A DNA stretch of 9,324 bases from HGM13006 sp964514175 (GCA_964514175.1 CAZEPQ010000075.1:1-9324); one strand, 5' to 3'; positions 1 to 5,797 are shown, counted from the stretch's first letter. The notes: a model not told the origin generated them from the sequence alone. Numbers and translations: made by a program.

Positions 1-479
1 AGAGCCTCCATCATCATCTCGTCCTCGTCGTACTCCTCATCCTCGTCCTCGATGACGATAACGCCCTTCTTGTCAAAGCTCCAGCTAACGCAGCCGGATG
101 CGCCCAGGTTTCCGCCGAACTTGTCGAAGTAGTGGCGCATATTGGAGGCGGTACGGTTGCGGCTGTCGGTCATGGTCTCAACAATGACTGCAACGCCGGA
201 GGGGCCATAGCCTTCATAGGTGATGGACTCGTAGTTGTCGGCATTGCCGGCGCCCAGAGCCTTGTCAATGGTACGCTTAATGTTGTCATTGGGCATATTG
301 GCAGCCTTCGCCTTGGTGACAACCGCAGCCAGACGGGAGTTGTTGGCGGGGTCGCCGCTGCCGCCTTCCTTGACAGCCACGATGATCTCGCGGGCGATCT
401 TGGTGAATGCAGCGGAGCGCTTTGCGTCGGCAGCGCCCTTGGTTTTCTGAATGTTATGCCACTTAGAATGTCCGGACAT
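1..479 (-). CDS. yebC: YebC/PmpR-family regulator (5' part, cut by window edge)
   Basis: Family members are cytoplasmic proteins annotated as DNA-binding transcriptional regulators; some have also been linked to translation of difficult (proline-rich) sequences. 159 codons are visible, against a usual total of about 240-250, so the C-terminal third lies beyond the left edge. The N-terminus MSGHSKWHNIQKTKGAADAK is the diagnostic family signature, followed by a KIAREI segment and NMPNDNIKRTIDKA (about residues 76-89). The central EGYGPSGVAVIVETMTDSRN block is also typical. An acidic run (EDEDEEYDEDE) sits near the truncated end, where the family usually has a shorter DED-x-LM segment. The start at 479 is set by the conserved N-terminus, with an AAGGG-type ribosome site about 10 bases upstream. 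It is transcribed from its own promoter at 524-552. Identification is very secure. Confidence 0.97.
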   Translation of the reverse strand, partial: MSGHSKWHNIQKTKGAADAKRSAAFTKIAREIIVAVKEGGSGDPANNSRLAAVVTKAKAANMPNDNIKRTIDKALGAGNADNYESITYEGYGPSGVAVIVETMTDSRNRTASNMRHYFDKFGGNLGASGCVSWSFDKKGVIVIEDEDEEYDEDEMMMEA

Positions 480-523
480 ATGTTTCAATCCCTTCGTGAG
501 AATAATTTATCATGAACCGTATT

Positions 524-552
524 ATTTTATCATAGTTTTCCCTATATCTCAA
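524..552 (-). promoter_or_regulatory. sigma-A promoter for yebC
   Basis: On the minus strand, TTGAGA (547-552) and TAAAAT (524-529) are separated by exactly 17 bases. Transcription would start near 517, leaving a leader of about 35-40 bases before the yebC start at 479. No clear terminator for the upstream Nif3 gene (ending at 597) is visible in 480-596; only a weak 5-bp hairpin lies at its end. Some read-through into yebC is therefore possible. Confidence 0.7.
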
Positions 553-596
553 GTATTTTTCCGAGAAAACGCCGATTTTATAGGCACAAATGTATG

Positions 597-1364
597 CTAT
601 ACAAAAAACTGCTCCGGCTGAGGCATCCGGGAAGTCACCAAGACCTGTACCTCCGAGAATTTCGCAGAGAGCTTTTTCGCCAGCTTTTCCACGATGGGGT
701 TTTCCGTGGAATAATGTCCCGCGTCAATGAGATTGATCCCCTGCCCCTGGGCATCGATCCAGTAGTTGTGCTTCACATCCCCGGTGACAAAGGTATCGCA
801 GCCTGCCTTCACAGCATCCTCCAGATACTCGGCGCAGGCGCCACAGCCCGTAGCCACCCTTTTGACAGGCTTTCCCCCGTCACAGTAACGGAGGCCGTTG
901 GCACCCAGTCGAGCCTTCACAAGCCCCAGAAAGTCCTGTAGCGGCATTTCCCGCTCCAGTGTGCAGATATGGCCCACCTTCCCCTCTGCCAGATGTTCCT
1001 CCGCCTGTAGGCCCAGAACCTCCACCAAAGTGTCGTCCACGCCGTCCATGGCTTCGTCCAGATTGGTGTGCATACAGATGGCGGCAATCCCCTTTTCGAT
1101 CAGTGTCAGCACCTTTTCCTGCTGATACACGGCATCTGTCACATGCTTATGGGTATCCCAGATCAGCGGATGGTGGGACACGATCAGTTCTGCTCCCATC
1201 TCCCCTGCCTCTCGGATCACGTCCATGGTAATATCCAGTGTCACCAGGATCTTTGTTACCGCTGCGTTGCTTCGGCCCACCAGATGGCCCACATTGTCCC
1301 AGGCTTCAGCACCTTCTCTAGGGGCTATCTCCCACAGGTATTCGAGAATATCTGAAACGGTCAT
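597..1364 (-). CDS. Nif3-like dinuclear metal-centre protein
   Basis: A 255-residue Nif3/YqfO family protein (annotated as GTP cyclohydrolase 1 type 2-like, or Nif3-like dinuclear metal centre hexameric protein). Characterised relatives form toroidal hexamers with two metals per subunit; the physiological substrate is unsettled. Expected ligands are visible: SHHPLIW (His64, His65), MHTNLDEAMDGVDD (Asp103 in the NLD motif), and near the C-terminus GHYSTENP (His217, Glu221). The length matches the short form lacking the inserted PII-like domain of the long Bacillus-type members. The start codon overlaps the trmK stop in an ATGA arrangement (1361-1364). A GGAGGGG ribosome site lies inside the last codons of trmK, so translation is probably coupled. 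The trmK-nif3 pair is widespread in Firmicutes. Confidence 0.95.
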   Translation of the reverse strand: MTVSDILEYLWEIAPREGAEAWDNVGHLVGRSNAAVTKILVTLDITMDVIREAGEMGAELIVSHHPLIWDTHKHVTDAVYQQEKVLTLIEKGIAAICMHTNLDEAMDGVDDTLVEVLGLQAEEHLAEGKVGHICTLEREMPLQDFLGLVKARLGANGLRYCDGGKPVKRVATGCGACAEYLEDAVKAGCDTFVTGDVKHNYWIDAQGQGINLIDAGHYSTENPIVEKLAKKLSAKFSEVQVLVTSRMPQPEQFFV

Positions 1365-2047
1365 ACTTTCCCCTCCAATTCCTTCAGCTCTGCCAGAGCG
1401 GCTTCAAACCGCCCCAGCTTCGCCGGATTTTCGTCCTTCGCCTTTTGAAGCCCCCGGACGGTCATGCTGAGACTTTCCAGCACACGGGACATATAATCCC
1501 CATAAAGGTCATCCTCCCGCTGTACGGCTCCCTGAGGCCGATAGCACTGGCCCAGCGTTAAGGGACTTCCCGTTCCGAAGGAAGCCTCCATAACGGTATA
1601 TACAAATTTCCCATCCCGGGCCAGCACTTCCCGGTGTATCTGAAAGCCGTTCGCCCCCAGGAATTCCCGCAGCTCATAGGGTGCGGACTGGGGCTGCAGA
1701 ATAAACTGATACTCCGGCGTCCACAGATCCTTTGCAGCCTCCAGAATGGAAACGATGGTCTCGCCGCCCATGCCGGCACAGATAACGGTTCGGAACTCCC
1801 CCCGTGGGATCTCTTTGAGGCCATCGGAGAGATAGAAGTCCATATTATCCGTAATGCCATACAGCGCCGCGTTCTGCCGTGCGAAATTCAGGGGCTTTTC
1901 TCTTAAATCCGCCGCCAGGACCTTGGGGCAGATGTGATTTTTCAGTAAATAGATGGGCAGGTGTCCATGGTCCGTACCGATATCCACTGCCACATTTCCG
2001 GGCCGCACCAGATCGGCGCAAACCTGAAGTCTTGCGGATAGTTTCAT
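1361..2047 (-). CDS. trmK: tRNA (adenine(22)-N1)-methyltransferase
   Basis: A 228-residue class I SAM-dependent methyltransferase that by family methylates N1 of A22 in the D-arm of some bacterial tRNAs. Motif I is unusually complete and family-specific: VDIGTDHGHLP at residues 21-31, then AADLRE (46-50; acidic residue for the SAM ribose), DGL at 75-77, the AGMGGE loop at 91-96, and LQPQSAPYELREFL (118-130), corresponding to the LQP...LR segment of TrmK. The start at 2047 is preferred over the upstream in-frame ATG at 2104: GGAGG sits 6 bases before it (2054-2058), the family N-terminus begins with this LSxRL segment, and the longer form would run through the hairpin at 2069-2095. It overlaps the Nif3 gene by 4 bases. 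Confidence 0.95.
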   Translation of the reverse strand: MKLSARLQVCADLVRPGNVAVDIGTDHGHLPIYLLKNHICPKVLAADLREKPLNFARQNAALYGITDNMDFYLSDGLKEIPRGEFRTVICAGMGGETIVSILEAAKDLWTPEYQFILQPQSAPYELREFLGANGFQIHREVLARDGKFVYTVMEASFGTGSPLTLGQCYRPQGAVQREDDLYGDYMSRVLESLSMTVRGLQKAKDENPAKLGRFEAALAELKELEGKV

Positions 2048-2068
2048 AAAAAACCTCCAAAAAGAAAC

Positions 2069-2095
2069 GCCCGGGAAGGATCGCTCCGCCCGGGC
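2069..2095 (-). terminator. hairpin with GNRA loop between DUF1858 gene and trmK
   Basis: A perfect 7-bp outer stem (2069-2075 with 2089-2095, GCCCGGG/CCCGGGC) encloses a 3-bp inner stem (2078-2080 with 2085-2087). Read on the minus strand, the inner stem is capped by a GCGA tetraloop. It starts 10 bases past the DUF1858 stop and is followed on the minus strand by GTTTCTTTTT. It may be a leaky intrinsic terminator or an mRNA-stabilising hairpin setting different levels of the first gene and trmK-nif3. The U-tract is interrupted, so full termination is unlikely; no separate trmK promoter is evident. Confidence 0.6.
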
Positions 2096-2105
2096 TGATT
2101 TCAAC

Positions 2106-2312
2106 TTATTCTGCCTCGCCCAGGAATGCGTTCAGGGCACCCAGGAACTCGTCACAATCCACACCGTGGACCATGCAGGCCTCTTCGACGGTCTCACCCC
2201 GGGAAGAGGGGCAGCCCAGGCAATGCATACCGATGGACAGGAACATGGGAGCAGCCTCAGGAGCAATGTCAAGAACATTGCCGATGATGGTATCCTTCGT
2301 AATCTTAGCCAT
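2106..2312 (-). CDS. DUF1858 redox-disulfide domain protein
   Basis: A complete 68-residue DUF1858-domain protein, also known as the hybrid-cluster-protein-associated redox-disulfide domain. The sequence has ITKDTIIGNVLDIAPEAAPMFLSIGMHCLGCPSS: an N-terminal helix pair followed by the C-x-x-C-P motif (Cys31, Cys34), plus Cys46 and Cys53. The cysteines suggest a thiol/disulfide or metal/persulfide role; no member has a firmly established reaction that I know of. It is the first gene of the operon with trmK and nif3, read from the promoter at 2342-2370. GGAGG lies 7 bases before the ATG. The hairpin at 2069-2095 follows it. Confidence 0.9.
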   Translation of the reverse strand: MAKITKDTIIGNVLDIAPEAAPMFLSIGMHCLGCPSSRGETVEEACMVHGVDCDEFLGALNAFLGEAE

Positions 2313-2341
2313 GATTCAACCTCCTGACTTTTGTTTTTCTT

Positions 2342-2370
2342 ATTATATCTCAGCAGGTGCTTTTTTTCAA
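2342..2370 (-). promoter_or_regulatory. strong sigma-A promoter for DUF1858-trmK-nif3
   Basis: On the minus strand, TTGAAA (2365-2370) and a consensus TATAAT (2342-2347) are separated by 17 bases. The start point would fall near 2335, giving a leader of about 20 bases before the ATG at 2312 that contains the GGAGG. This is one of the best promoter matches in the window. Confidence 0.8.
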
Positions 2371-2376
2371 CAGGAA

Positions 2377-2401
2377 TTTATAGTGTAATTTGGACTATAA
2401 A
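2377..2401. repeat. 8-bp inverted repeat upstream of the DUF1858 promoter
   Basis: TTTATAGT (2377-2384) and ACTATAAA (2394-2401) form a perfect inverted repeat with a 9-base spacer. It ends 7 bases upstream of the -35 element at 2365-2370. The spacing between arm centres (about 17 bp) and the AT-rich arms fit a dimeric regulator site, and the position suits an activator or upstream operator. I cannot assign it to a known regulator. The rest of 2402-2495 holds no gene that I can support. Confidence 0.4.
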
Positions 2402-2495
2402 TGCTTCACAATCCCTCATTAAGCACTTTGTGCAGAACGATGATTTTCAAAAATCCTCCCCAAATATATCCACTTACTTTTTATAACTTTATCAA

Positions 2496-2524
2496 TTGCG
2501 CCCCAATCTCCCCTATGATAAAAT
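2496..2524 (+). promoter_or_regulatory. probable promoter of leader ORF and methyltransferase
   Basis: TAAAAT (2519-2524) lies 17 bases after TTGCGC (2496-2501), of which only the TTG part fits consensus. An overlapping alternative is TATGAT (2514-2519) with TTATCA (2489-2494) at a long 19-base spacing. Either would start the RNA around 2526-2531, just ahead of the leader ORF ribosome site, so the leader mRNA would include the whole attenuator-like region. Confidence 0.4.
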
Positions 2525-2557
2525 GAACGCAAATTACTGTAGAAAGGAAGATTTCTT

Positions 2558-2611
2558 ATGAAGAGAACCATCAGAATTTATTTCAACAACAGGAGGTCAC
2601 TGGATTTCTAA
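2558..2611 (+). CDS. 17-codon leader peptide of the methyltransferase gene
   Basis: A short ORF encoding MKRTIRIYFNNRRSLDF. It has a ribosome site, AAAGGAAG (2543-2550), 7 bases before its ATG, and ends in TAA only 27 bases before the methyltransferase ATG. The peptide is basic, with four Arg codons, all AGA or AGG (AGG AGG in tandem at 2591-2596). The tandem AGG codons and the next T form a ggaggt element that can pair with acctcc just after the stop codon. Size, ribosome site and pairing with downstream RNA are what is expected of a regulatory leader peptide, as in erm and cat genes. The sequence does not match a stalling motif I know, and expression is unproven. Confidence 0.6.
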   Translation: MKRTIRIYFNNRRSLDF

Positions 2612-2639
2612 ACCTCCGACAAATCATATGGAGGTATTA
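2592..2639 (+). promoter_or_regulatory. putative translation attenuator over the methyltransferase RBS
   Basis: Three complementary 6-base elements are seen: ggaggt inside the leader ORF (2592-2597), acctcc right after the leader stop (2612-2617), and ggaggt forming the methyltransferase ribosome site (2630-2635). The middle element can pair with either flank but not both. Pairing with the first leaves the ribosome site free. Pairing with the third hides it, and with a one-base bulge (2636) the stem extends through 2609-2611 with 2637-2639, taking in the first base of the start codon. A ribosome on the leader would decide which pairing forms. Whether leader translation turns expression on or off cannot be told from sequence alone. 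Confidence 0.6.
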
Positions 2640-3433
2640 TGAGTAGATTAAACTGGATCAATCCCGAAGAATATTCTTTTAACTGCATGCTTTTCATGGA
2701 GCGTTTTCAAATTAGGTACATACTGGGTATTAACGAACCCAGATATCGCCTTGATATGGGACTTGCACTAAAATACAATCCAACGGTTGCATGGTATTTT
2801 TCACAAAGGTGCCCAGAACACACTGCAACAATCCACGAGCTTGTCGCCCGGGCACCTGAGGCCGACATGAATACAATTCATGCGTGTGAACAGCGTATCA
2901 TCTCCAATTTCGAGGATTTCGTTATTTACACCACACCGGAACAAATGGATACGCACTGTGACTTTATCTACGGTTGGGATAAGCAACGACTGTTTGACAT
3001 GGCTGACTTCCATGGAAAGCTGGTACTAGATGTAGGAAGTGGCTCCGGCAGGTTGGCTTTTGCCGCCGCAGAGCAGGCAAATCTGGTAATTGCCAGCGAA
3101 CCCGTTGATAAGCTACGAGAATTTATGAGGGATAAGATTCGAATGTTGCATATCGACAACATGAAGGTAGTAGACGGCATGTGTGATAATCTGCCTTACC
3201 CAGACAATACATTTGACATCGTCATGTCCGGCCATGTGGTAGGTGATGATCCTGAACGCGAGATTGCGGAGCTGACAAGGGTTGTAAAGCCCGGCGGCTG
3301 GCTTCTGGATTGTCCGGGAGATCAGCACTGCGTCACCGGACATAACCGTACTTTACAGAGCCTTGGCTGGGAAGAGATGGCCTACATAGGTTCTTTCCGG
3401 TATACTACCTATCGCTATCGGAAACAGAAATAA
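2639..3433 (+). CDS. class I SAM-dependent methyltransferase, leader-controlled
   Basis: A 264-residue protein with a Methyltransf_11-type SAM fold in its C-terminal half. Motif I is LVLDVGSGSGRLAF (residues 128-141), the acidic end of beta 2 is at ASEP (Glu154), DNLPYPDNTFDIVMSG (183-198) is motif IV, and RVVKPGGWLL (214-223) is the post-motif VI strand. The N-terminal 120 residues are not recognised; they are rich in aromatic residues, include several Cys and Trp, and may bind the substrate. The protein ends with a basic, Tyr-rich tail (FRYTTYRYRKQK). No membrane segment is seen. The start at 2639 has GGAGGT only 4-5 bases upstream. By eye, base composition is more AT-rich than the neighbouring minus-strand genes, and AGA/ATA codons are common, which suggests transfer. 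The substrate is unknown: rRNA, a small molecule or an antibiotic are all possible. The leader hints at inducible control. Confidence 0.85.
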   Translation: MSRLNWINPEEYSFNCMLFMERFQIRYILGINEPRYRLDMGLALKYNPTVAWYFSQRCPEHTATIHELVARAPEADMNTIHACEQRIISNFEDFVIYTTPEQMDTHCDFIYGWDKQRLFDMADFHGKLVLDVGSGSGRLAFAAAEQANLVIASEPVDKLREFMRDKIRMLHIDNMKVVDGMCDNLPYPDNTFDIVMSGHVVGDDPEREIAELTRVVKPGGWLLDCPGDQHCVTGHNRTLQSLGWEEMAYIGSFRYTTYRYRKQK

Positions 3434-3473
3434 CACTTTCCTGCATGTAACACATCCCCCATTCCGATATAAA

Positions 3474-3501
3474 TAGCTGCCGCGTTTTCACGCGGCAGCT
3501 A
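3474..3501 (+). terminator. intrinsic terminator after methyltransferase
   Basis: A perfect 11-bp GC-rich stem (3474-3484 with 3491-3501) closes a 6-base loop, followed on the plus strand by AAATTTTTC. It lies 41 bases past the methyltransferase stop. It sits between convergent genes, so it probably also stops transcription from the symporter gene (ending at 3534), although the minus-strand tail (TTTATAT) is poorer. Nothing else is seen in 3434-3533. Confidence 0.9.
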
Positions 3502-3533
3502 AAATTTTTCTCAACGCAAGGTTCTCTCCCGGA

Positions 3534-4724
3534 TCACAGATCCACGGAAATATCCTGTCGTTCAATATTGTGCTTCTCGCAGTAGCCCGTCAGCATCAGG
3601 GTCAGGGCACCGTCGCCAGTGACGTTGCAGGCAGTGCCGAAGGAATCCTGAATGGCGAAAATCGCCAGCAGCAGGGCCGTGCCTTCGTTGCCAAAGCCCA
3701 GAACACTGATAACAATACCCAGGGATGCCATGACCGTACCGCCGGGAACGCCGGGGGCGCCAATGGCAAAGACCGCCAGCAGCACACAGAACAGGATCAT
3801 GGTACCAACGCTGGGAAGCTGGCCGTACAGGATCACGGAAACGATCATCACGAAGAAGGTCTCTGTCAGCACGGAACCGCACAGATGGATGTTGGCAAAC
3901 AGCGGCACGCCAAAGTCCACCATATCCTCACGGAGAACCTTGGACTTGTGGGCGCAGCGCAGCGCCACAGCCAGAGTCGCGGCGGAAGACATGGTACCCA
4001 CAGCAGTGATGTAGGCGGGGCCGTAATGCTTGACGACCTCAATGGGGTTCTTCTTGGAGTAGATACCGGCAGCCAGATAAAGCACCGCCATCCAGATAAA
4101 GTGTCCCACCAGAACCACGACCACAGCCATCAGGAAGACAGGCAACTGCTTGGTAATGGTGCCCTCGTAGGCCAGGCAGCAGAAGGTGCAGGCAATGAAG
4201 AAGGGCAGGATGGGAATGACCACCTTGGAAACGATCATAAGTACGATCTTCTGGAATTCATCCAGAACTGCGGTAATGGTCTTTGCCTTGGTCCAAACCG
4301 CAGCCAGACCGATCAGGATGGAGAACGCCAGGGCGGACATAACGCTCATGATCTGCGGAATTTCCAAACCAAAAACATCCTCCGGCAGCGCCTTAAGTTC
4401 AGCCGCCTCCTTCGCGGTGTTCATCATGGGAATCAGCACATAGCCGGCACTCATGGACAGCAGCGCCGCCAGTACCGAGGAAACATAGGCCAGCAGCAGG
4501 GCAATGCCCAGCAGTTTGGAGGCGTTATTGCCCAGCTTGGTAATGGAGGGGGCAATAAATCCAATTACGATCAGAGGTACAACGAAAGTAATGACCTGCC
4601 CCAGAATGTTTTTGATGGGCACAATGACCGTCATAACGGCCTCAGGTACCAGCAGACCTACGATGATACCCACGATGATACCGATCAGCAGCTTTGCCGG
4701 CAAGCTGGACAGCAGTTTCTTCAT
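3534..4724 (-). CDS. dicarboxylate/amino acid:cation symporter (SDF family)
   Basis: A 396-residue integral membrane symporter of the sodium:dicarboxylate symporter family (GltPh fold), expected to import an amino or organic acid with Na+ or H+. The N-terminus (LLIGIIVGIIVGLLVPE) is the first membrane segment, and hydrophobic segments continue along the chain. Signature regions are the serine-rich hairpin loop AVGTMSSAATLAVAL, the second hairpin GAPGVPGGTVMASLG, and the substrate/cation helix QDSFGTACNVTGD (Asp360 to Asp371). The Asn and Asp of NVTGD, which bind Na+ in GltPh, are kept. The position of the GltPh substrate-binding arginine (Arg397) is Gly363 here, arguing against glutamate/aspartate and for a neutral or different substrate. 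The start at 4724 is chosen over 4778 because GGAG lies about 8 bases before it and the extension MSIIFDARQRNADREEKN is atypical. Confidence 0.92.
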   Translation of the reverse strand: MKKLLSSLPAKLLIGIIVGIIVGLLVPEAVMTVIVPIKNILGQVITFVVPLIVIGFIAPSITKLGNNASKLLGIALLLAYVSSVLAALLSMSAGYVLIPMMNTAKEAAELKALPEDVFGLEIPQIMSVMSALAFSILIGLAAVWTKAKTITAVLDEFQKIVLMIVSKVVIPILPFFIACTFCCLAYEGTITKQLPVFLMAVVVVLVGHFIWMAVLYLAAGIYSKKNPIEVVKHYGPAYITAVGTMSSAATLAVALRCAHKSKVLREDMVDFGVPLFANIHLCGSVLTETFFVMIVSVILYGQLPSVGTMILFCVLLAVFAIGAPGVPGGTVMASLGIVISVLGFGNEGTALLLAIFAIQDSFGTACNVTGDGALTLMLTGYCEKHNIERQDISVDL

Positions 4725-4739
4725 ATTTTTCTCCTCTCT

Positions 4740-4756
4740 GTCAGCATTTCGCTGAC
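4740..4756 (-). repeat. small hairpin in the symporter 5' leader
   Basis: GTCAGC (4740-4745) and GCTGAC (4751-4756) form a perfect 6-bp stem with a 5-base loop. It lies 4 bases upstream of the GGAG ribosome site (4732-4735) on the minus strand. It is close enough to affect mRNA stability or initiation, but no alternative partner that would make it a switch is visible. Confidence 0.35.
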
Positions 4757-4767
4757 GCGCATCAAAA

Positions 4768-4786
4768 ATGATTGACATTCAATCAT
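4768..4786. promoter_or_regulatory. perfect 19-bp palindrome, likely operator of the symporter gene
   Basis: ATGATTGA (4768-4775) and TCAATCAT (4779-4786) form a perfect inverted repeat around CAT. On the minus strand the outer edge overlaps a possible -10, TATGAT (4782-4787), which has no good -35 at the proper spacing. This suggests a promoter needing activation, or an operator covering the promoter. No known regulator consensus is matched with confidence. The site is 44 bases upstream of the symporter start codon and within the 107-base gap after the hydrolase stop. Confidence 0.5.
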
Positions 4787-4831
4787 ACGACGGATGCATT
4801 TCCTTCATGCACGCCGGCCAAAGACGGCATT

Positions 4832-5638
4832 TTAAATTCTGGCATCCATCCATGCGATCATATCCGCAACGACCTGATCCTTGCAGTATTCGTTTAGGAT
4901 CTCATGGAACAGATTTCCATAGATTTTAAGCTGCTTATCCTGGGAGGCAGCGTTGCGGAAGAAAATCAGACTGTCATCCATACCCACCAAGCCATCGTTC
5001 TGTCCATGGGTCATAAGCACAGGATAACGGAACTCCTTCATGGCCTCCTCAAACCAGGCCTGACCTTCCTTCAGCGCATAGACAAGGCCAATGGCATAGG
5101 ATTTCTTGTTATAGGGGTCCTTGCCGTACCAATCTACCACTTCCGGCACAGAGCAGACACCGCTGCCAAGCTGGTTGGGCAATTCCAGATTGGGATCAAG
5201 GCCACCGGGCGCACTAGCAAACAGGCCAATGGTGTCCACAACAGCCGCACCGCTGGTGACAACGCCCCGGAGCTTCTTATCGGGATATTTGGAGCCATAG
5301 AGGGAAACGGCAAAGCCGCCCATGCTATGCCCCAGCAGATAAACAGGAATGTCCGGATTCTCCGCAATGGCCATATCCACGATCACATTGGTGTCATCCA
5401 GGATCTCGTGATAGGTGGTGTAATTGGGAATATCGCCCTGAGAGCGGCCGTGGCCACGGTGGTCAAAGCGATAGGTACCGTAACCGGCAGCATGGAGCTT
5501 CTCGGCAAAATAGTCATAGCGGCCCTGATGCTCACACAGACCGTGAACAATGACAACAATCGCCTTGTTGTCGGGAGCGGTTTCCTTTTTCATGTACAGA
5601 CTGGTACCGTCAAAGGATGTGATCATGGTTTCGGTCAT
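4832..5638 (-). CDS. alpha/beta hydrolase, monoacylglycerol lipase-like
   Basis: A 268-residue cytoplasmic serine hydrolase of the alpha/beta fold (Hydrolase_4 / lysophospholipase group). The oxyanion-hole motif is VIVHGLCEHQGRY (residues 29-41), followed by FDHRGHGRSQG (58-68). The nucleophile elbow is LGHSMGG with Ser105, the acid is Asp215 in THGQNDGLV, and the base is His245 in GNLFHEILNE. This H-G-x-x-E-H-x-x-R-Y plus GHGxS pattern is typical of monoacylglycerol lipases and lysophospholipases; the real substrate is unknown. The start at 5638 is supported by GGAGGAG 5 bases upstream (5644-5650). A longer reading to 5719 would run through the promoter at 5670-5698. It is probably monocistronic, with a 107-base gap before the symporter gene. 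Confidence 0.93.
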   Translation of the reverse strand: MTETMITSFDGTSLYMKKETAPDNKAIVVIVHGLCEHQGRYDYFAEKLHAAGYGTYRFDHRGHGRSQGDIPNYTTYHEILDDTNVIVDMAIAENPDIPVYLLGHSMGGFAVSLYGSKYPDKKLRGVVTSGAAVVDTIGLFASAPGGLDPNLELPNQLGSGVCSVPEVVDWYGKDPYNKKSYAIGLVYALKEGQAWFEEAMKEFRYPVLMTHGQNDGLVGMDDSLIFFRNAASQDKQLKIYGNLFHEILNEYCKDQVVADMIAWMDARI

Positions 5639-5669
5639 GTTGACTCCTCCTGTTAAATAAGATATTTTC

Positions 5670-5698
5670 ATTGTAAAGTATTTTTCTATACATTTCAA
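5670..5698 (-). promoter_or_regulatory. sigma-A promoter for the hydrolase gene
   Basis: On the minus strand, TTGAAA (5693-5698) and TACAAT (5670-5675) are separated by exactly 17 bases. The start point would be near 5663, leaving a leader of about 25 bases holding the GGAGGAG site. It lies just after the terminator of the polymerase operon. Confidence 0.8.
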
Positions 5699-5724
5699 CC
5701 TGAAATTTCTCAAAAGCAAACAAG

Positions 5725-5777
5725 AAAGCCATACCGGGCAAAGGCTCGCCCAATGGCTCGCCGTTCGGTGTGGCTTT
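5725..5777 (-). terminator. terminator of the dinB-yolD-small protein operon
   Basis: AAAGCCATACCG (5725-5736) pairs with CGGTGTGGCTTT (5766-5777) over 12 positions with one mismatch/wobble. The enclosed arm has further GGGC/GCCC pairing and a direct repeat GGCTCGCC (5743-5750 and 5755-5762). On the minus strand it follows the stop codon at 5798 and leads into TTTCTTGTTTGC. The plus-strand tail (TTTTATAGTTTTTT) is even better, so it may work in both directions, though no plus-strand gene precedes it. Confidence 0.75.
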
Positions 5778-5797
5778 TATAGTTTTTTGTCTGTTTT

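Noticed and set aside
480..596. Possible terminator after the Nif3 gene
   Set aside because: Only a 5-bp TGTAT/ATACA stem at the stop codon and scattered T runs are seen, too weak to call.
2628..2642. Four-codon mini-ORF (MEVL) whose TGA overlaps the methyltransferase ATG
   Set aside because: Its own upstream region has no ribosome site; the ATG falls within the spacing of the real ribosome site by chance.
3570..4775. Long 401-codon open frame on the plus strand opposite the symporter gene
   Set aside because: The predicted protein is a Gln/His/Asn/Gly-rich low-complexity chain without any recognisable domain, and the opposite strand encodes a clear SDF symporter. It is an antisense shadow.
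4904..5656. 250-codon plus-strand frame opposite the hydrolase
   Set aside because: No domain, no ribosome site, and it covers the hydrolase promoter and catalytic motifs of the opposite strand.
5718..5728. Half-site AACAAGAAAG like the left arm of the repressor operator
   Set aside because: The matching second arm is absent and the sequence is part of the terminator flank; one 10-base match is weak evidence for binding.
5743..5762. Direct repeat of GGCTCGCC twice
   Set aside because: Only two short copies inside a terminator hairpin; explained by the internal pairing of that hairpin and not a CRISPR or repeat array.
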